Below, piece by piece: positions 24,921-32,677 of a stretch of 64,000 nucleotides of DNA. The notes below the pieces were generated by a model that was given only the letters and a program-made list of their open reading frames with translations, did no database searches and was not told where the DNA came from. Numbering within the stretch: the first letter of the stretch is position 1; every line of letters begins with the position of its first letter. This DNA comes from Mycolicibacterium canariasense (GTDB taxonomy: Bacteria; Actinomycetota; Actinomycetes; Mycobacteriales; Mycobacteriaceae). The DNA lies in NCBI RefSeq assembly GCF_002101555.1, contig NZ_LQOL01000079.1, forward strand, positions 1-64,000, given 5' to 3'. Position numbers and translations under genes: made by a program.

Positions 24921-26514
24921 GCGTCAACCGATCCGGCGGCACCGCCGCCAGCAAGTCGCGGGTGTACTGGTGTTCGGGAGCGGCGAACAGCTCTGCGGCG
25001 GGACGGTATTCGACCGACTCACCCGCCCGCAGCACCAGTACATCGTGGCTCAACCGCTCGATGATCGCCAGATCGTGTGCGATGAACAGGTAGGTCAACC
25101 CGAGCTCGCGCTGCAGGTCGCGCAGCAGGTCGAGCACCTTGGCCTGCACCGACACATCCAACGACGCGGTGGCCTCGTCGAGGATCAGCAGGTCGGGCTG
25201 CACGGCCAGCGCCCGCGCGATGTTCACCCGCTGGCGTTGTCCACCGGACAGCTCGTGCGGGTAGCGGGATGCGAACGACCCCGACAACCCGACCGCGTCG
25301 AGCAGCTCACCGACGCGGTCGGACCGTACTCCGCGATCGACCAGGCGATGCACCACCAACGGCTCGGATATCGAGACCCCCACCGGCATCCGCGGGTTCA
25401 GAGCGGCGAACGGGTCTTGCATCACCAGGCTGATTCGCCGGCGTACCGCCCGCTGCCGGTCACGCCGCACATGCAGCACATCGGTGCCGTCCAGCCGTGC
25501 AGCACCGGAGTCGGGCATCAGCTGGCCGGTGAGCGCCGCGGCAACCGTCGATTTGCCCGAACCGGATTCGCCCACCAGGCCCAGGGTGGTGCCGCGCCGG
25601 ATCCGGAACGACAGATCCTTGACCGCATGCACCACCGACCGGCCGACGGGTGTGCTCACCGGAAACCGGACGTCGAGGCGGTCGACCTCCAACAACACCT
25701 CCGCGTCGGCGGGTGCCGGCGGGGGGCCGCCGGCACCCAATACCGGACGGGCACTGAGTAGTTCACGGGTGTACGGCTCGCGTGGATCGGTGAAGATCCC
25801 ATCCACACTCGCCCGCTCGACCACCGCCCCATCCCGCAGCACGGTGACGGTGTCCGCCACCTCGCCGATGACGCCCAGGTCATGGCTGATCCACACCACC
25901 GCGGTACCGAAATCCCGCTGCAGGTCCCGCACCAACGCGATGATCTGGGCCTGTGTCGTGACATCCAGCGCGGTGGTCGGCTCGTCGGCGATCAGCAATT
26001 CCGGATCGCAGGCCAGCGCGATGGCGACCATCACACGCTGACGCTGCCCGCCGGAAAGCTGGTGCGGGTAGCTGCGCAACCGGTTCTGCGGTTCGGGCAG
26101 GCCGACCGCCTCCAGGAGCTCGAGCGCCCGCGCCCGGGCATGGCGGCGGGTGTGACGCTTATGGGTCTCCAGCGTCTCGGTGATCTGCCGTTCCACGGTC
26201 AGCAACGGATTCAGTGACGTCCCGGGGTCTTGGAAGACGAAACCGATCCGGCCGCCGTGGACTTGCCGCAGCGTCCGCGCCGACGCCCCGACCAATTCTT
26301 GTTGCCCGGCAAGGACACTGGAGCCGCTGACCACGGCGCCGGGCGCATCGAGCAGGCCGGTGGCCGCCAGCACGGTCATCGATTTGCCCGAGCCGGATTC
26401 GCCGACGATGCCGAGGGTCTGCTCCCGCTGCACCTCGAACGACACCCGGCGCACGATCTCGCGGCGGCCGATCCGCACCGCCAGGTCGTCGACGGCCAGC
26501 ACTGGATCTGTCAT
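24913..26514 (-). CDS. Oligopeptide-type ABC transporter, double ATPase (OppD-OppF fusion)
   Basis: 533 aa with two complete ABC domains. Domain 1: Walker A GESGSGKS, signature LSGGQRQRV, Walker B LLIADEP, switch His in WISHDLG. Domain 2: [30 protein letters not shown]. Each domain carries the OppD/DppF C-terminal extension ([10 protein letters not shown] / [10 protein letters not shown]). It energises import of a peptide or nickel-type substrate by the two permeases encoded upstream. Such fused ATPases also occur in mycobacterial OppD. The ATG at 26514 overlaps the upstream permease stop (ATGA). Substrate not predictable. Confidence 0.9.
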   Translation of the reverse strand: MTDPVLAVDDLAVRIGRREIVRRVSFEVQREQTLGIVGESGSGKSMTVLAATGLLDAPGAVVSGSSVLAGQQELVGASARTLRQVHGGRIGFVFQDPGTSLNPLLTVERQITETLETHKRHTRRHARARALELLEAVGLPEPQNRLRSYPHQLSGGQRQRVMVAIALACDPELLIADEPTTALDVTTQAQIIALVRDLQRDFGTAVVWISHDLGVIGEVADTVTVLRDGAVVERASVDGIFTDPREPYTRELLSARPVLGAGGPPPAPADAEVLLEVDRLDVRFPVSTPVGRSVVHAVKDLSFRIRRGTTLGLVGESGSGKSTVAAALTGQLMPDSGAARLDGTDVLHVRRDRQRAVRRRISLVMQDPFAALNPRMPVGVSISEPLVVHRLVDRGVRSDRVGELLDAVGLSGSFASRYPHELSGGQRQRVNIARALAVQPDLLILDEATASLDVSVQAKVLDLLRDLQRELGLTYLFIAHDLAIIERLSHDVLVLRAGESVEYRPAAELFAAPEHQYTRDLLAAVPPDRLTRA

Positions 26515-27377
26515 CGTCGCCTCCGGGCCTCGATCATGGTGCGCTGTTTGGGATCGAGCACGTCGCGCAGGCCGTCGCCGAACAGGTTGAACGCCAACAC
26601 GATCACGAAGATGGCCGCGCCGGGGAACACGGCCATCCACCACGCCAGCGTCACGAAGCCTTGTGAGTCGAAGATCATCCGGCCCAGTGACGGCCGCGGC
26701 GGCTGTAAGCCCAGCCCGAGGAAGGACAGCGCCGCCTCGGACAGGATCGCGAACGCCAACGACAACGAGGTCTGCACGATGAGCGGGCCGGTGATGTTCG
26801 GCAAGATGTGCCGGGCCAGGATGTAGCCCGAGCCGGTGCCCATGGTGCGCGATACCGCGACGTACGGTTCCACCCGCACCGACAGCGTGCTGGCCCGGGA
26901 AACCCGCGCGAAAATCGGCGTGTACACCACGCCGATCGCCAAAATCGTTGTGCCCAAACCCGGTCCGAGGATGGCGACGATGGCCAGCGCCAGGAGCAAC
27001 ACCGGGAACGCGAACAGCACGTCGACCACGCGCATCACCGCGGTGTCCAGCCATCCGCCGCGATACCCCGCCAGCACCCCCACGGTCACCCCGGCGACCG
27101 CGGCGAAGGCCACGCTGACCACCGCCACCGTCATCGAGGCCTGGACGGCAACCAGCACCCGCGACAAGACATCCCGGCCCAGCTCGTCGGTGCCCAACCA
27201 GTGAGAGCCACTGGGTGGGCGCAGCGCCTGCGGTACGTCGACGTCGTTGACGCCGTACGGCGCGATCCACGCGGCCGTCAGGGCGATGGCGACGACGCCG
27301 GCCAGCACGGCGGCGCTGACCACGGTCACGGGGTTGGCCGCCAGCAGGCGCCAGGACTTGACCCGTTGGTCGCTCAT
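26511..27377 (-). CDS. Peptide ABC transporter permease (OppC/DppC type)
   Basis: 288 aa. The N-terminal OppC_N helix is followed by HWLGTDELGRDVLSRVLV, which is characteristic of DppC/OppC, about six helices, and the EAA loop region (EPYVAVSRTMGTGSGYILARHILPNITGPLIV) that docks the ATPase. ATG at 27377 overlaps the stop of the preceding permease; the frame is open further upstream but the OppC N-terminus begins here. Confidence 0.9.
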   Translation of the reverse strand: MSDQRVKSWRLLAANPVTVVSAAVLAGVVAIALTAAWIAPYGVNDVDVPQALRPPSGSHWLGTDELGRDVLSRVLVAVQASMTVAVVSVAFAAVAGVTVGVLAGYRGGWLDTAVMRVVDVLFAFPVLLLALAIVAILGPGLGTTILAIGVVYTPIFARVSRASTLSVRVEPYVAVSRTMGTGSGYILARHILPNITGPLIVQTSLSLAFAILSEAALSFLGLGLQPPRPSLGRMIFDSQGFVTLAWWMAVFPGAAIFVIVLAFNLFGDGLRDVLDPKQRTMIEARRRR

Positions 27378-28324
27378 GACAGCCTGATCCGCGGGTCGGC
27401 GATCGCGTAGAGCAGATCGACCAGCAGGTTGACCGCCAGAAACAGCACCGCGATCAGCAGGACGGCGCCCTGGATGACCGGGTAGTCGCGGGCCGCCACC
27501 GAGTTGTACACCAGCCGGCCCAGTCCCGGCCAGGCGAACACCACTTCTACGACGATGACCCCACCCAGGATGGTGGCCAATTGGATACCGGTGATGGTCA
27601 GGATCGGTACCAGCGCGTTGCGGACGGTGTGACGCAGCGTCACCACGCGGGGCGGAAGGCCTTTCGAGCGGGCCGTGCGGACATAACCCATCGCGGTCAC
27701 CTCCAGTACCGCCGACCGGACATAGCGCGTCATGATCGCCGCGGCCACCAACCCGACGGTGAGCCCCGGCAGGATGACATGACGCAACCAACCGCCCGGG
27801 TCGTCGAACAACGGTCGATACCCCGACGTCGGCAACCAGCCCAGCACCGACGAGAACAGCGAGATCAGCAGGATGCCCAGCCAGAAGTCGGGCACCGATA
27901 CCCCGAATTGGCTTGTGGCCCGGACGATCGCGTCACTGATCCGGCCCTCCCGTAAGGCCGCGTAGATGCCGGCGGGCAGCGCGATCACCAGGGCCAGCAC
28001 GATTCCGACGACGGCCAAGGACACCGTGGCCGGCAACCGCTCGAGCAGGACCTGCGTCACCGGGTCACCGTTGCGGAAGCTGACGCCGAGATTTCCGGTG
28101 GCAGCATGGCCGAGGTAACTGGCGAACTGGGCGGCCAGCGGTCGGTCCAAGCCGCTGGCCTGACGCAGTGCCTGGTAGGCCTCGGGGGTGTAGCGGGTGC
28201 CGAGCGCGATCCGGACCGGGTCTCCGGGTACCAGGTGCACCAACGCGAACACCACGATCAGCACACCGACCAGCACCACCAGCGAGTACGCCAGCCGGCG
28301 AGCCAGGAATTTGAGTACCGTCAC
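27374..28324 (-). CDS. Peptide ABC transporter permease (OppB/DppB type)
   Basis: 316 aa. Typical OppB features: FLARRLAYSLVVLVGVLIVVFALVHLVPGDP at the N-terminus, six helices, and the EAA loop AMGYVRTARSKGLPPRVVTLRHTVRNALVPILT. The GTG start overlaps the stop of the solute-binding protein gene (GTGA). Operon order is solute-binding protein, OppB, OppC, double ATPase, methyltransferase. Confidence 0.9.
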   Translation of the reverse strand: MTVLKFLARRLAYSLVVLVGVLIVVFALVHLVPGDPVRIALGTRYTPEAYQALRQASGLDRPLAAQFASYLGHAATGNLGVSFRNGDPVTQVLLERLPATVSLAVVGIVLALVIALPAGIYAALREGRISDAIVRATSQFGVSVPDFWLGILLISLFSSVLGWLPTSGYRPLFDDPGGWLRHVILPGLTVGLVAAAIMTRYVRSAVLEVTAMGYVRTARSKGLPPRVVTLRHTVRNALVPILTITGIQLATILGGVIVVEVVFAWPGLGRLVYNSVAARDYPVIQGAVLLIAVLFLAVNLLVDLLYAIADPRIRLS

Positions 28325-29850
28325 CGATTCTCACCGCCGGCCTGCAATACCGCATCGCGGAACCGGATCGCCTTGTCGCGGCGCGCCTGATAGCCATCCA
28401 GGTTGGGCGACCAGGCCTGGATGACCGCCGGGTTGTAGAGATAGATGTAGCTCACCTCGTCGGCGATCAGGGTGGCAGCGCGCGCGTAATCGTCCTTGCG
28501 TGCTTGCTGACCGGTCTGCGTGCGGCCGGCGTCGAGCAGCGCGTCGACGCGCGGGTCGGAGAACTTCTGGGCATTGCTGGCACCACCGGTGTGATGCTGG
28601 GCGTAGTAGAAATCGTCGGGGTCGATGTTGCCCAGCCAGCCCATCATCAGCAGGTCGAAATGTCCGCTGTTCTGTTCGTCGAGCCAGGTGGCGAAGTCCA
28701 CCGTGCGGATGTTGGCGGTGATACCCAGCGGCGCAAGGTTGTCCGCGATCACCTGTGCGGCGGTGACGGTCTGTGGGTACTCGGTGGTGACCAGCACGTC
28801 CATGGTCTTCGGCGCCGCGCCGGCCTGCTGCAACAGGTGCCGCGAGGTGTCGATGTCGCGGCGGTAGCGGTCATACGGCACGAACCACGGATTCCCTTCC
28901 GGGATGGCGAGCTGATTGGCTTGCGCCGTACCGTAACTGGTGGCCTGCACGATCGAGGGCCGGTCGATGGCGTAGGCGATCGCCTGGCGTACGCGCACGT
29001 CGTTCCACGGTGCGCGGGCCTGGTTGAGGGCCAGATACCAATAGTCGTTACTGGGTGTCACCGCCAGGTGCAGGGAGTCGTCGTTGCGCAACTGGGCGAC
29101 GCGCTGTGCGGGAACCGCATCGGTCCAGTCGATTTCACCGGCCTGCAACGCCGACAGTGCCGTCGACGGTTCACTGATGAAGCGGAACGTCACCCCGGGG
29201 ATCTTCGGGGCACCGGCCCAGTACCTGGCGTTGGCGCGCAGCGTGATCGAATCGCCGCTCTTGCGTGCGACGAAGGCGAACGGGCCGGTGCCGATCGGGT
29301 GGGTGGCGATCTGCCCGTCCTCGACGTTGCGGCGCTGCACGATCGCCATGCCTTTGAAACCGCCGAGATTGGTCAGCAGGTTCGGCGTCGGGTGCGCCAC
29401 GGTGATCCGCACGGTGTACTCGTCTGGGGCGCTGACATCGGTGACGGCACTGAGTTTGTCGGCATTGGCCAGTTTTTCGTCGATGATGCGGCGGTAGGAG
29501 TACACGACGTCGGCCGCGGTCAGCGGGCTGCCGTCATGGAAGGTGACGCCACGGCGTAACCGGAACGTCCACACCAGTTGGTCCGGGGAGGTCTCCCAGG
29601 ATTCGGCCAGCGCGGGACGCATGGTGAGGTCGGCGCCCGGTTCCACCAGGGTGTCGAACACGTTTTCCAGCACTTCGAAGGAGAAGTACGCGCTGGTCTT
29701 CTGCGGGTCGAGTTGGTCGGGCTCACCGGCGATGGCGGCGATCAGATTGCCGGCGTCCGACCCGAGGTCGACGCGTTCACCGGGCGAGCAGGCCGTGGAA
29801 GCCAGGACGACCACGGCGGTCAGCACGGCCGCAACCAGGCGCATATCCAT
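28321..29850 (-). CDS. Family 5 solute-binding lipoprotein
   Basis: 509-aa extracytoplasmic binding protein of the peptide/nickel (SBP_bac_5) family. The lipobox LASTAC gives Cys21. Domain signatures: LDPQKTSAYFSFEVLENVFDTLVE, WTFRLRRGVTFHDGSPLTAADVVYSYRR, YWYLALNQARAPWNDVRVRQAIAYAIDR and the C-terminal SYIYLYNPAVIQAW. GGAAAG lies just before ATG 29850; the upstream extension lacks signal-peptide features. It captures the substrate for the transporter encoded downstream. Divergent from the YihY gene over a 178-bp region. Confidence 0.9.
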   Translation of the reverse strand: MDMRLVAAVLTAVVVLASTACSPGERVDLGSDAGNLIAAIAGEPDQLDPQKTSAYFSFEVLENVFDTLVEPGADLTMRPALAESWETSPDQLVWTFRLRRGVTFHDGSPLTAADVVYSYRRIIDEKLANADKLSAVTDVSAPDEYTVRITVAHPTPNLLTNLGGFKGMAIVQRRNVEDGQIATHPIGTGPFAFVARKSGDSITLRANARYWAGAPKIPGVTFRFISEPSTALSALQAGEIDWTDAVPAQRVAQLRNDDSLHLAVTPSNDYWYLALNQARAPWNDVRVRQAIAYAIDRPSIVQATSYGTAQANQLAIPEGNPWFVPYDRYRRDIDTSRHLLQQAGAAPKTMDVLVTTEYPQTVTAAQVIADNLAPLGITANIRTVDFATWLDEQNSGHFDLLMMGWLGNIDPDDFYYAQHHTGGASNAQKFSDPRVDALLDAGRTQTGQQARKDDYARAATLIADEVSYIYLYNPAVIQAWSPNLDGYQARRDKAIRFRDAVLQAGGENR

Positions 29851-30015
29851 CACTTTCCGGCAGGGCCGCGGCCCGGGCGGGCGTCGGCAGACTGGACACT
29901 GGCCTGTACCCACATCGCCGCCCGGCTACACCTGGTGATCTATTCGGCCAGATCGCAGGGCTGTCAACTGCGTCTGAAGGTGCTGTGCACCCGGTGACGC
30001 CGGTGCGGGCGGCAC

Positions 30016-30021
30016 TAATCT
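30016..30021 (+). promoter_or_regulatory. -10 box TAATCT for the YihY gene
   Basis: TAATCT (TANNNT) ends 7 nt before the ATG at 30029, consistent with a leaderless mRNA. Confidence 0.5.
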
Positions 30022-30028
30022 GCAGGGG

Positions 30029-30919
30029 ATGAGCACCCAGGCCGACCCGGTGGATATGCGGCGACGGCTCGAGGAGCGCTACCGGCGCCTGGCAGAGCTG
30101 CGCCAGCTGCGTCTGGTGGCCGCTGTCATCGCCCGGTTCACCGAGATCGACGGCGGCACCCTCGGGGCTGTTGTGTCGGTGCAGTTGTTCACCACCGTCA
30201 TCCCGTTGATGATTCTCGGCTTCAGTTACCTGACCGGCTTCGCCGACAACGCGAGCCCGGGCACCGTCGTCAGCCGCCAGCTCGGCCTGGTGTCCCCGAT
30301 GACAGAGCATGTGCGGGCCGTGTTCGGCGCGGCGTCGGGGTTGCGGTCGAGCTGGTCGTTCCTCGGCGTCGCCGGCTTCCTGGTGTGGGGCATCCCGATG
30401 TCGATGACCATCGCCGGCATCTTCGCGAAGGCTTGGCGTCGTGAGCAGTTCGGGTGGGTGGCCAAGTTGGGCCGCGGCGTTCTGTGGTTCGCGCTGTATC
30501 TGGCGGTGATCATCGTCCGGGAACGGATCGCGTTCGGCGGTCACCATCATCTGGGTTTGCGCACACTGCGGTTTCTCGCGTCGCTGGTGCCGGTGTGGAT
30601 CTTCTGGACTGCAACCCCTGCGCTGTTGGTGCGTGATGGTGGCCGGGGTCGCAAGTATCTGATCCTGGCCGGTCTGGCCGGTGTGGTGATCGACGGCACG
30701 GTGGTGCCGCTGGCGGCGCGAATGTTCTTCCCGCCCTTGCTCGATGGCTGGGATGCGTTCGGTCCGATCGGGGTGGCGATGGCATTGCTCACCTGGTGTG
30801 GGGTGATCGGCACCGGCTGGGTGCTGACGGCGTGCGTGGGGGCGGTGCTGTGGGAGCGCAACGCCCCGCCGGAGACGGTGCTCGCGTCGGAGACCGAGGA
30901 ACCCGCCGCCGCGCCCTGA
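30029..30919 (+). CDS. YihY/BrkB-family inner membrane protein
   Basis: 296 aa with six predicted membrane segments. The N-terminus (LRLVAAVIARFTEIDGGTLGAVVSVQLFTTVIPLMILGF) matches the start of the YihY/virulence factor BrkB family, as does the C-terminal FGPIGVAMALLTWCGVIGTGWVLTACVGAVLWE. In some bacteria relatives have been linked to envelope lipid handling, but function is not established. It ends 6 bp before the stop of the convergent exported protein gene. Confidence 0.8.
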   Translation: MSTQADPVDMRRRLEERYRRLAELRQLRLVAAVIARFTEIDGGTLGAVVSVQLFTTVIPLMILGFSYLTGFADNASPGTVVSRQLGLVSPMTEHVRAVFGAASGLRSSWSFLGVAGFLVWGIPMSMTIAGIFAKAWRREQFGWVAKLGRGVLWFALYLAVIIVRERIAFGGHHHLGLRTLRFLASLVPVWIFWTATPALLVRDGGRGRKYLILAGLAGVVIDGTVVPLAARMFFPPLLDGWDAFGPIGVAMALLTWCGVIGTGWVLTACVGAVLWERNAPPETVLASETEEPAAAP

Positions 30920-30925
30920 GCCGGC

Positions 30926-32239
30926 TTACTTGCGGTGCGCGCCGGCGCCGTGGCCGTCCTTGGCGGCGGTCTGGTGCGGCGGTTTCGGTGTGAGGTTCTT
31001 GACCAGGTTGTGCACGGCGTTGCGCAGGTTCGACGCGGCGTCCTGCACCGGGTTGGGCCGTGCCGGTTTGGTGCCCGTGGACGGCGTGCTCGTGGACGGC
31101 GTGCTCGTGGACGGCGCGGTCGCGGACGTAGCCGACGTAGCAGTGGTGTCGGGCTTGTCGGTGTCGGACGTGGTGGAGTCGGGCTTGGTGGAGTCGGACT
31201 TGGTGGAGTCGGACTTGGCGGTGGGCGCGTCGTCGCGTTGTGAGGCCGTGGCGGTGACCGCTTTGGGCGTCGTGACCGCCACGGTCTTCGGCGTCGGCGC
31301 CGTCAATGCCTTCGAAGCCTTCGAAGTCGTTGTGGAAGTCGTCGCGGAAGTCATGGTCGCTGTCGTGCCGGGATCGGGCTTCGGTAATGACCGGCTGGTG
31401 CTGGCCGGCTGCCCGGCCGCGGCAGCGCGGACATCGTCGACCGCGGTCGCTACGGCCTGGGCGACCACCTTGCCTGCCGCCGCCGCCAACCCGGCCGCCG
31501 TTCTGATCCCCGCGGCCAGCGCACTGACCGGATTACCGGAGGCCGCGAGTTCCCGCGCCACTGCATCGGGTACCTGGAAGATGCCGGACAGGAAGTCGTT
31601 GAAGGCCGGAAAGATCACGGCCGCAGCCACATTGATGGCGCCGACCACGGCGACCTGAAACACACCGTGCGGCATCACCGTCGGGGTGGGGTTGGGCGTA
31701 AACGGCAGATTGAGCGCGTCGAAGGTGTCCTGCCGGGCCTTCTGCAGCGCCGCTGCGATCCCGGGCAAACCATCCTGGATGGCGGGCAGCACGTTCAGCA
31801 GGCCCACCACGCCGACCTCGAACGCGTTGAGCGCCCGCTGGGCCGGGATCTCGGCATCGGCATCGATGGCCTTCTGCGCGGCGGTCTCGGTCGGTCCGGT
31901 CACCGAAGCGGCCGCCGCCCCGATGGCCTTGAGCACATCACCGGCCGACAGCGCGGCGAGGAAAGTCCCCGGCGCCTGCAGGGCAGTGGTCGCCGCCGTC
32001 ACGCCGGCCTGGGCGATCAAAGGACAGATGATCGAGCAGTAGACCGTCTGGTTGTGCAGGATGCTGGTGATCAGCCCGCCCGGTGGGACAGCTGCGGCCA
32101 GTCGGACCTCCCGCACCACCGCCGGCGGTGAGGACGCCACCGTGACCGGCACGAGTGGTGCGGCCACCACCGCGGCGGCGGTGACGGCGGCCATCCCGGC
32201 CATGGCGAAATCGGTTCGCATGCTGATGGTTCGCTGCAT
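30926..32239 (-). CDS. Exported protein with Thr/Ser/Lys-rich repeat tail (437 aa)
   Basis: N-terminal signal peptide (FAMAGMAAVTAAAVVAAPLVPVTVA). Residues about 50-270 form an Ala-rich, largely hydrophobic domain starting PPGGLITSILHNQTVYCSIICPLIAQAG with a conserved-looking CSIIC motif; I know similar unnamed exported proteins from mycobacteria but no function. Residues about 275-437 are low-complexity: Thr/Ser/Lys/Pro-rich with SDSTK and STSTP repeats encoded by two sets of 15-bp DNA repeats, ending in a basic His-rich tail. AGGGGG lies about 10 nt before the ATG. The tail resembles a wall-spanning or mucin-like stalk, which is inference. Confidence 0.8.
   Translation of the reverse strand: MQRTISMRTDFAMAGMAAVTAAAVVAAPLVPVTVASSPPAVVREVRLAAAVPPGGLITSILHNQTVYCSIICPLIAQAGVTAATTALQAPGTFLAALSAGDVLKAIGAAAASVTGPTETAAQKAIDADAEIPAQRALNAFEVGVVGLLNVLPAIQDGLPGIAAALQKARQDTFDALNLPFTPNPTPTVMPHGVFQVAVVGAINVAAAVIFPAFNDFLSGIFQVPDAVARELAASGNPVSALAAGIRTAAGLAAAAGKVVAQAVATAVDDVRAAAAGQPASTSRSLPKPDPGTTATMTSATTSTTTSKASKALTAPTPKTVAVTTPKAVTATASQRDDAPTAKSDSTKSDSTKPDSTTSDTDKPDTTATSATSATAPSTSTPSTSTPSTGTKPARPNPVQDAASNLRNAVHNLVKNLTPKPPHQTAAKDGHGAGAHRK
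31071..31217 (-). repeat. Two groups of 15-bp tandem repeats in the stalk-coding region
   Basis: On the plus strand GTGCTCGTGGACGGC occurs three times (31071-31115, first copy with one change) and GTGGAGTCGGACTTG three times (31173-31217, first copy with one change). They encode the STSTP and SDSTK pentapeptides. The 15-bp period keeps the frame, so copy number could vary between strains without breaking the gene. Confidence 0.85.
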
Positions 32240-32350
32240 GGGCTTGCCCCCTACTGTGTCGCGTGGATGTAGGGGACACGGTGCGCGGTGCCGATCGGTT
32301 CAATGGGCGCCGGGATCGGTCAGCGGCCGGCTGCCCGGGGCAGCGATCGC

Positions 32351-32644
32351 TCAGATGTCGCTGGTGACGTACCGGGTCTTGACCGGTGGCGCCGCCACCA
32401 GCGCGGGCACCTCGGTCAACTTGCCTTCACCGGCGCGGAATGCGCGGTAGGCCTCGTCAGCCTCCACCGACTCCCACAGCTCGTAGATCACCCAGTGGCC
32501 TTCGTCGGCCTCGTCGATCAGCACATCGGTCCGCATGTTGCCGGGGAAGGCCCGGGTGTCCTTGAGCGCGCGGCTGAACACTTCCCGCGCGGTTGCCACG
32601 GATTCGGGCTTGAAGTGCATTTCGAGGATCACGGTGACCGCCAT
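32351..32644 (-). CDS. ABM-domain (antibiotic biosynthesis monooxygenase-like) protein, 97 aa
   Basis: A small ferredoxin-like alpha+beta protein of the ABM/dimeric alpha-beta-barrel superfamily: VTVILEMHFKPE, AFPGNMRTDVLIDEADEGHWVIYELWES and a C-terminal strand. The WES segment matches the family, which includes quinone monooxygenases and IsdG/MhuD heme-degrading enzymes. The Asn and His that define heme-degrading members are not evident, so that function is not supported. It lies 33 bp downstream of the phytochrome-phosphatase gene on the same strand and is likely co-transcribed. ATG 32644 is chosen; 32656 is possible. Confidence 0.75.
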   Translation of the reverse strand: MAVTVILEMHFKPESVATAREVFSRALKDTRAFPGNMRTDVLIDEADEGHWVIYELWESVEADEAYRAFRAGEGKLTEVPALVAAPPVKTRYVTSDI

Positions 32645-32677
32645 GGAGGTCAACATACTCGCGCCGTGCCGCGTCGG

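Noticed and set aside
26515-27270. N-terminal extension of the double ABC ATPase overlapping the permease gene
   Set aside because: The extension is out of phase with the permease coding frame and is low-complexity. The ABC domain starts at 26514 with an ATGA overlap.
32351-32644. Assignment as MhuD/IsdG heme-degrading enzyme
   Set aside because: Only the general ABM fold and a WES segment match; the catalytic Asn and heme-ligand His are not evident.
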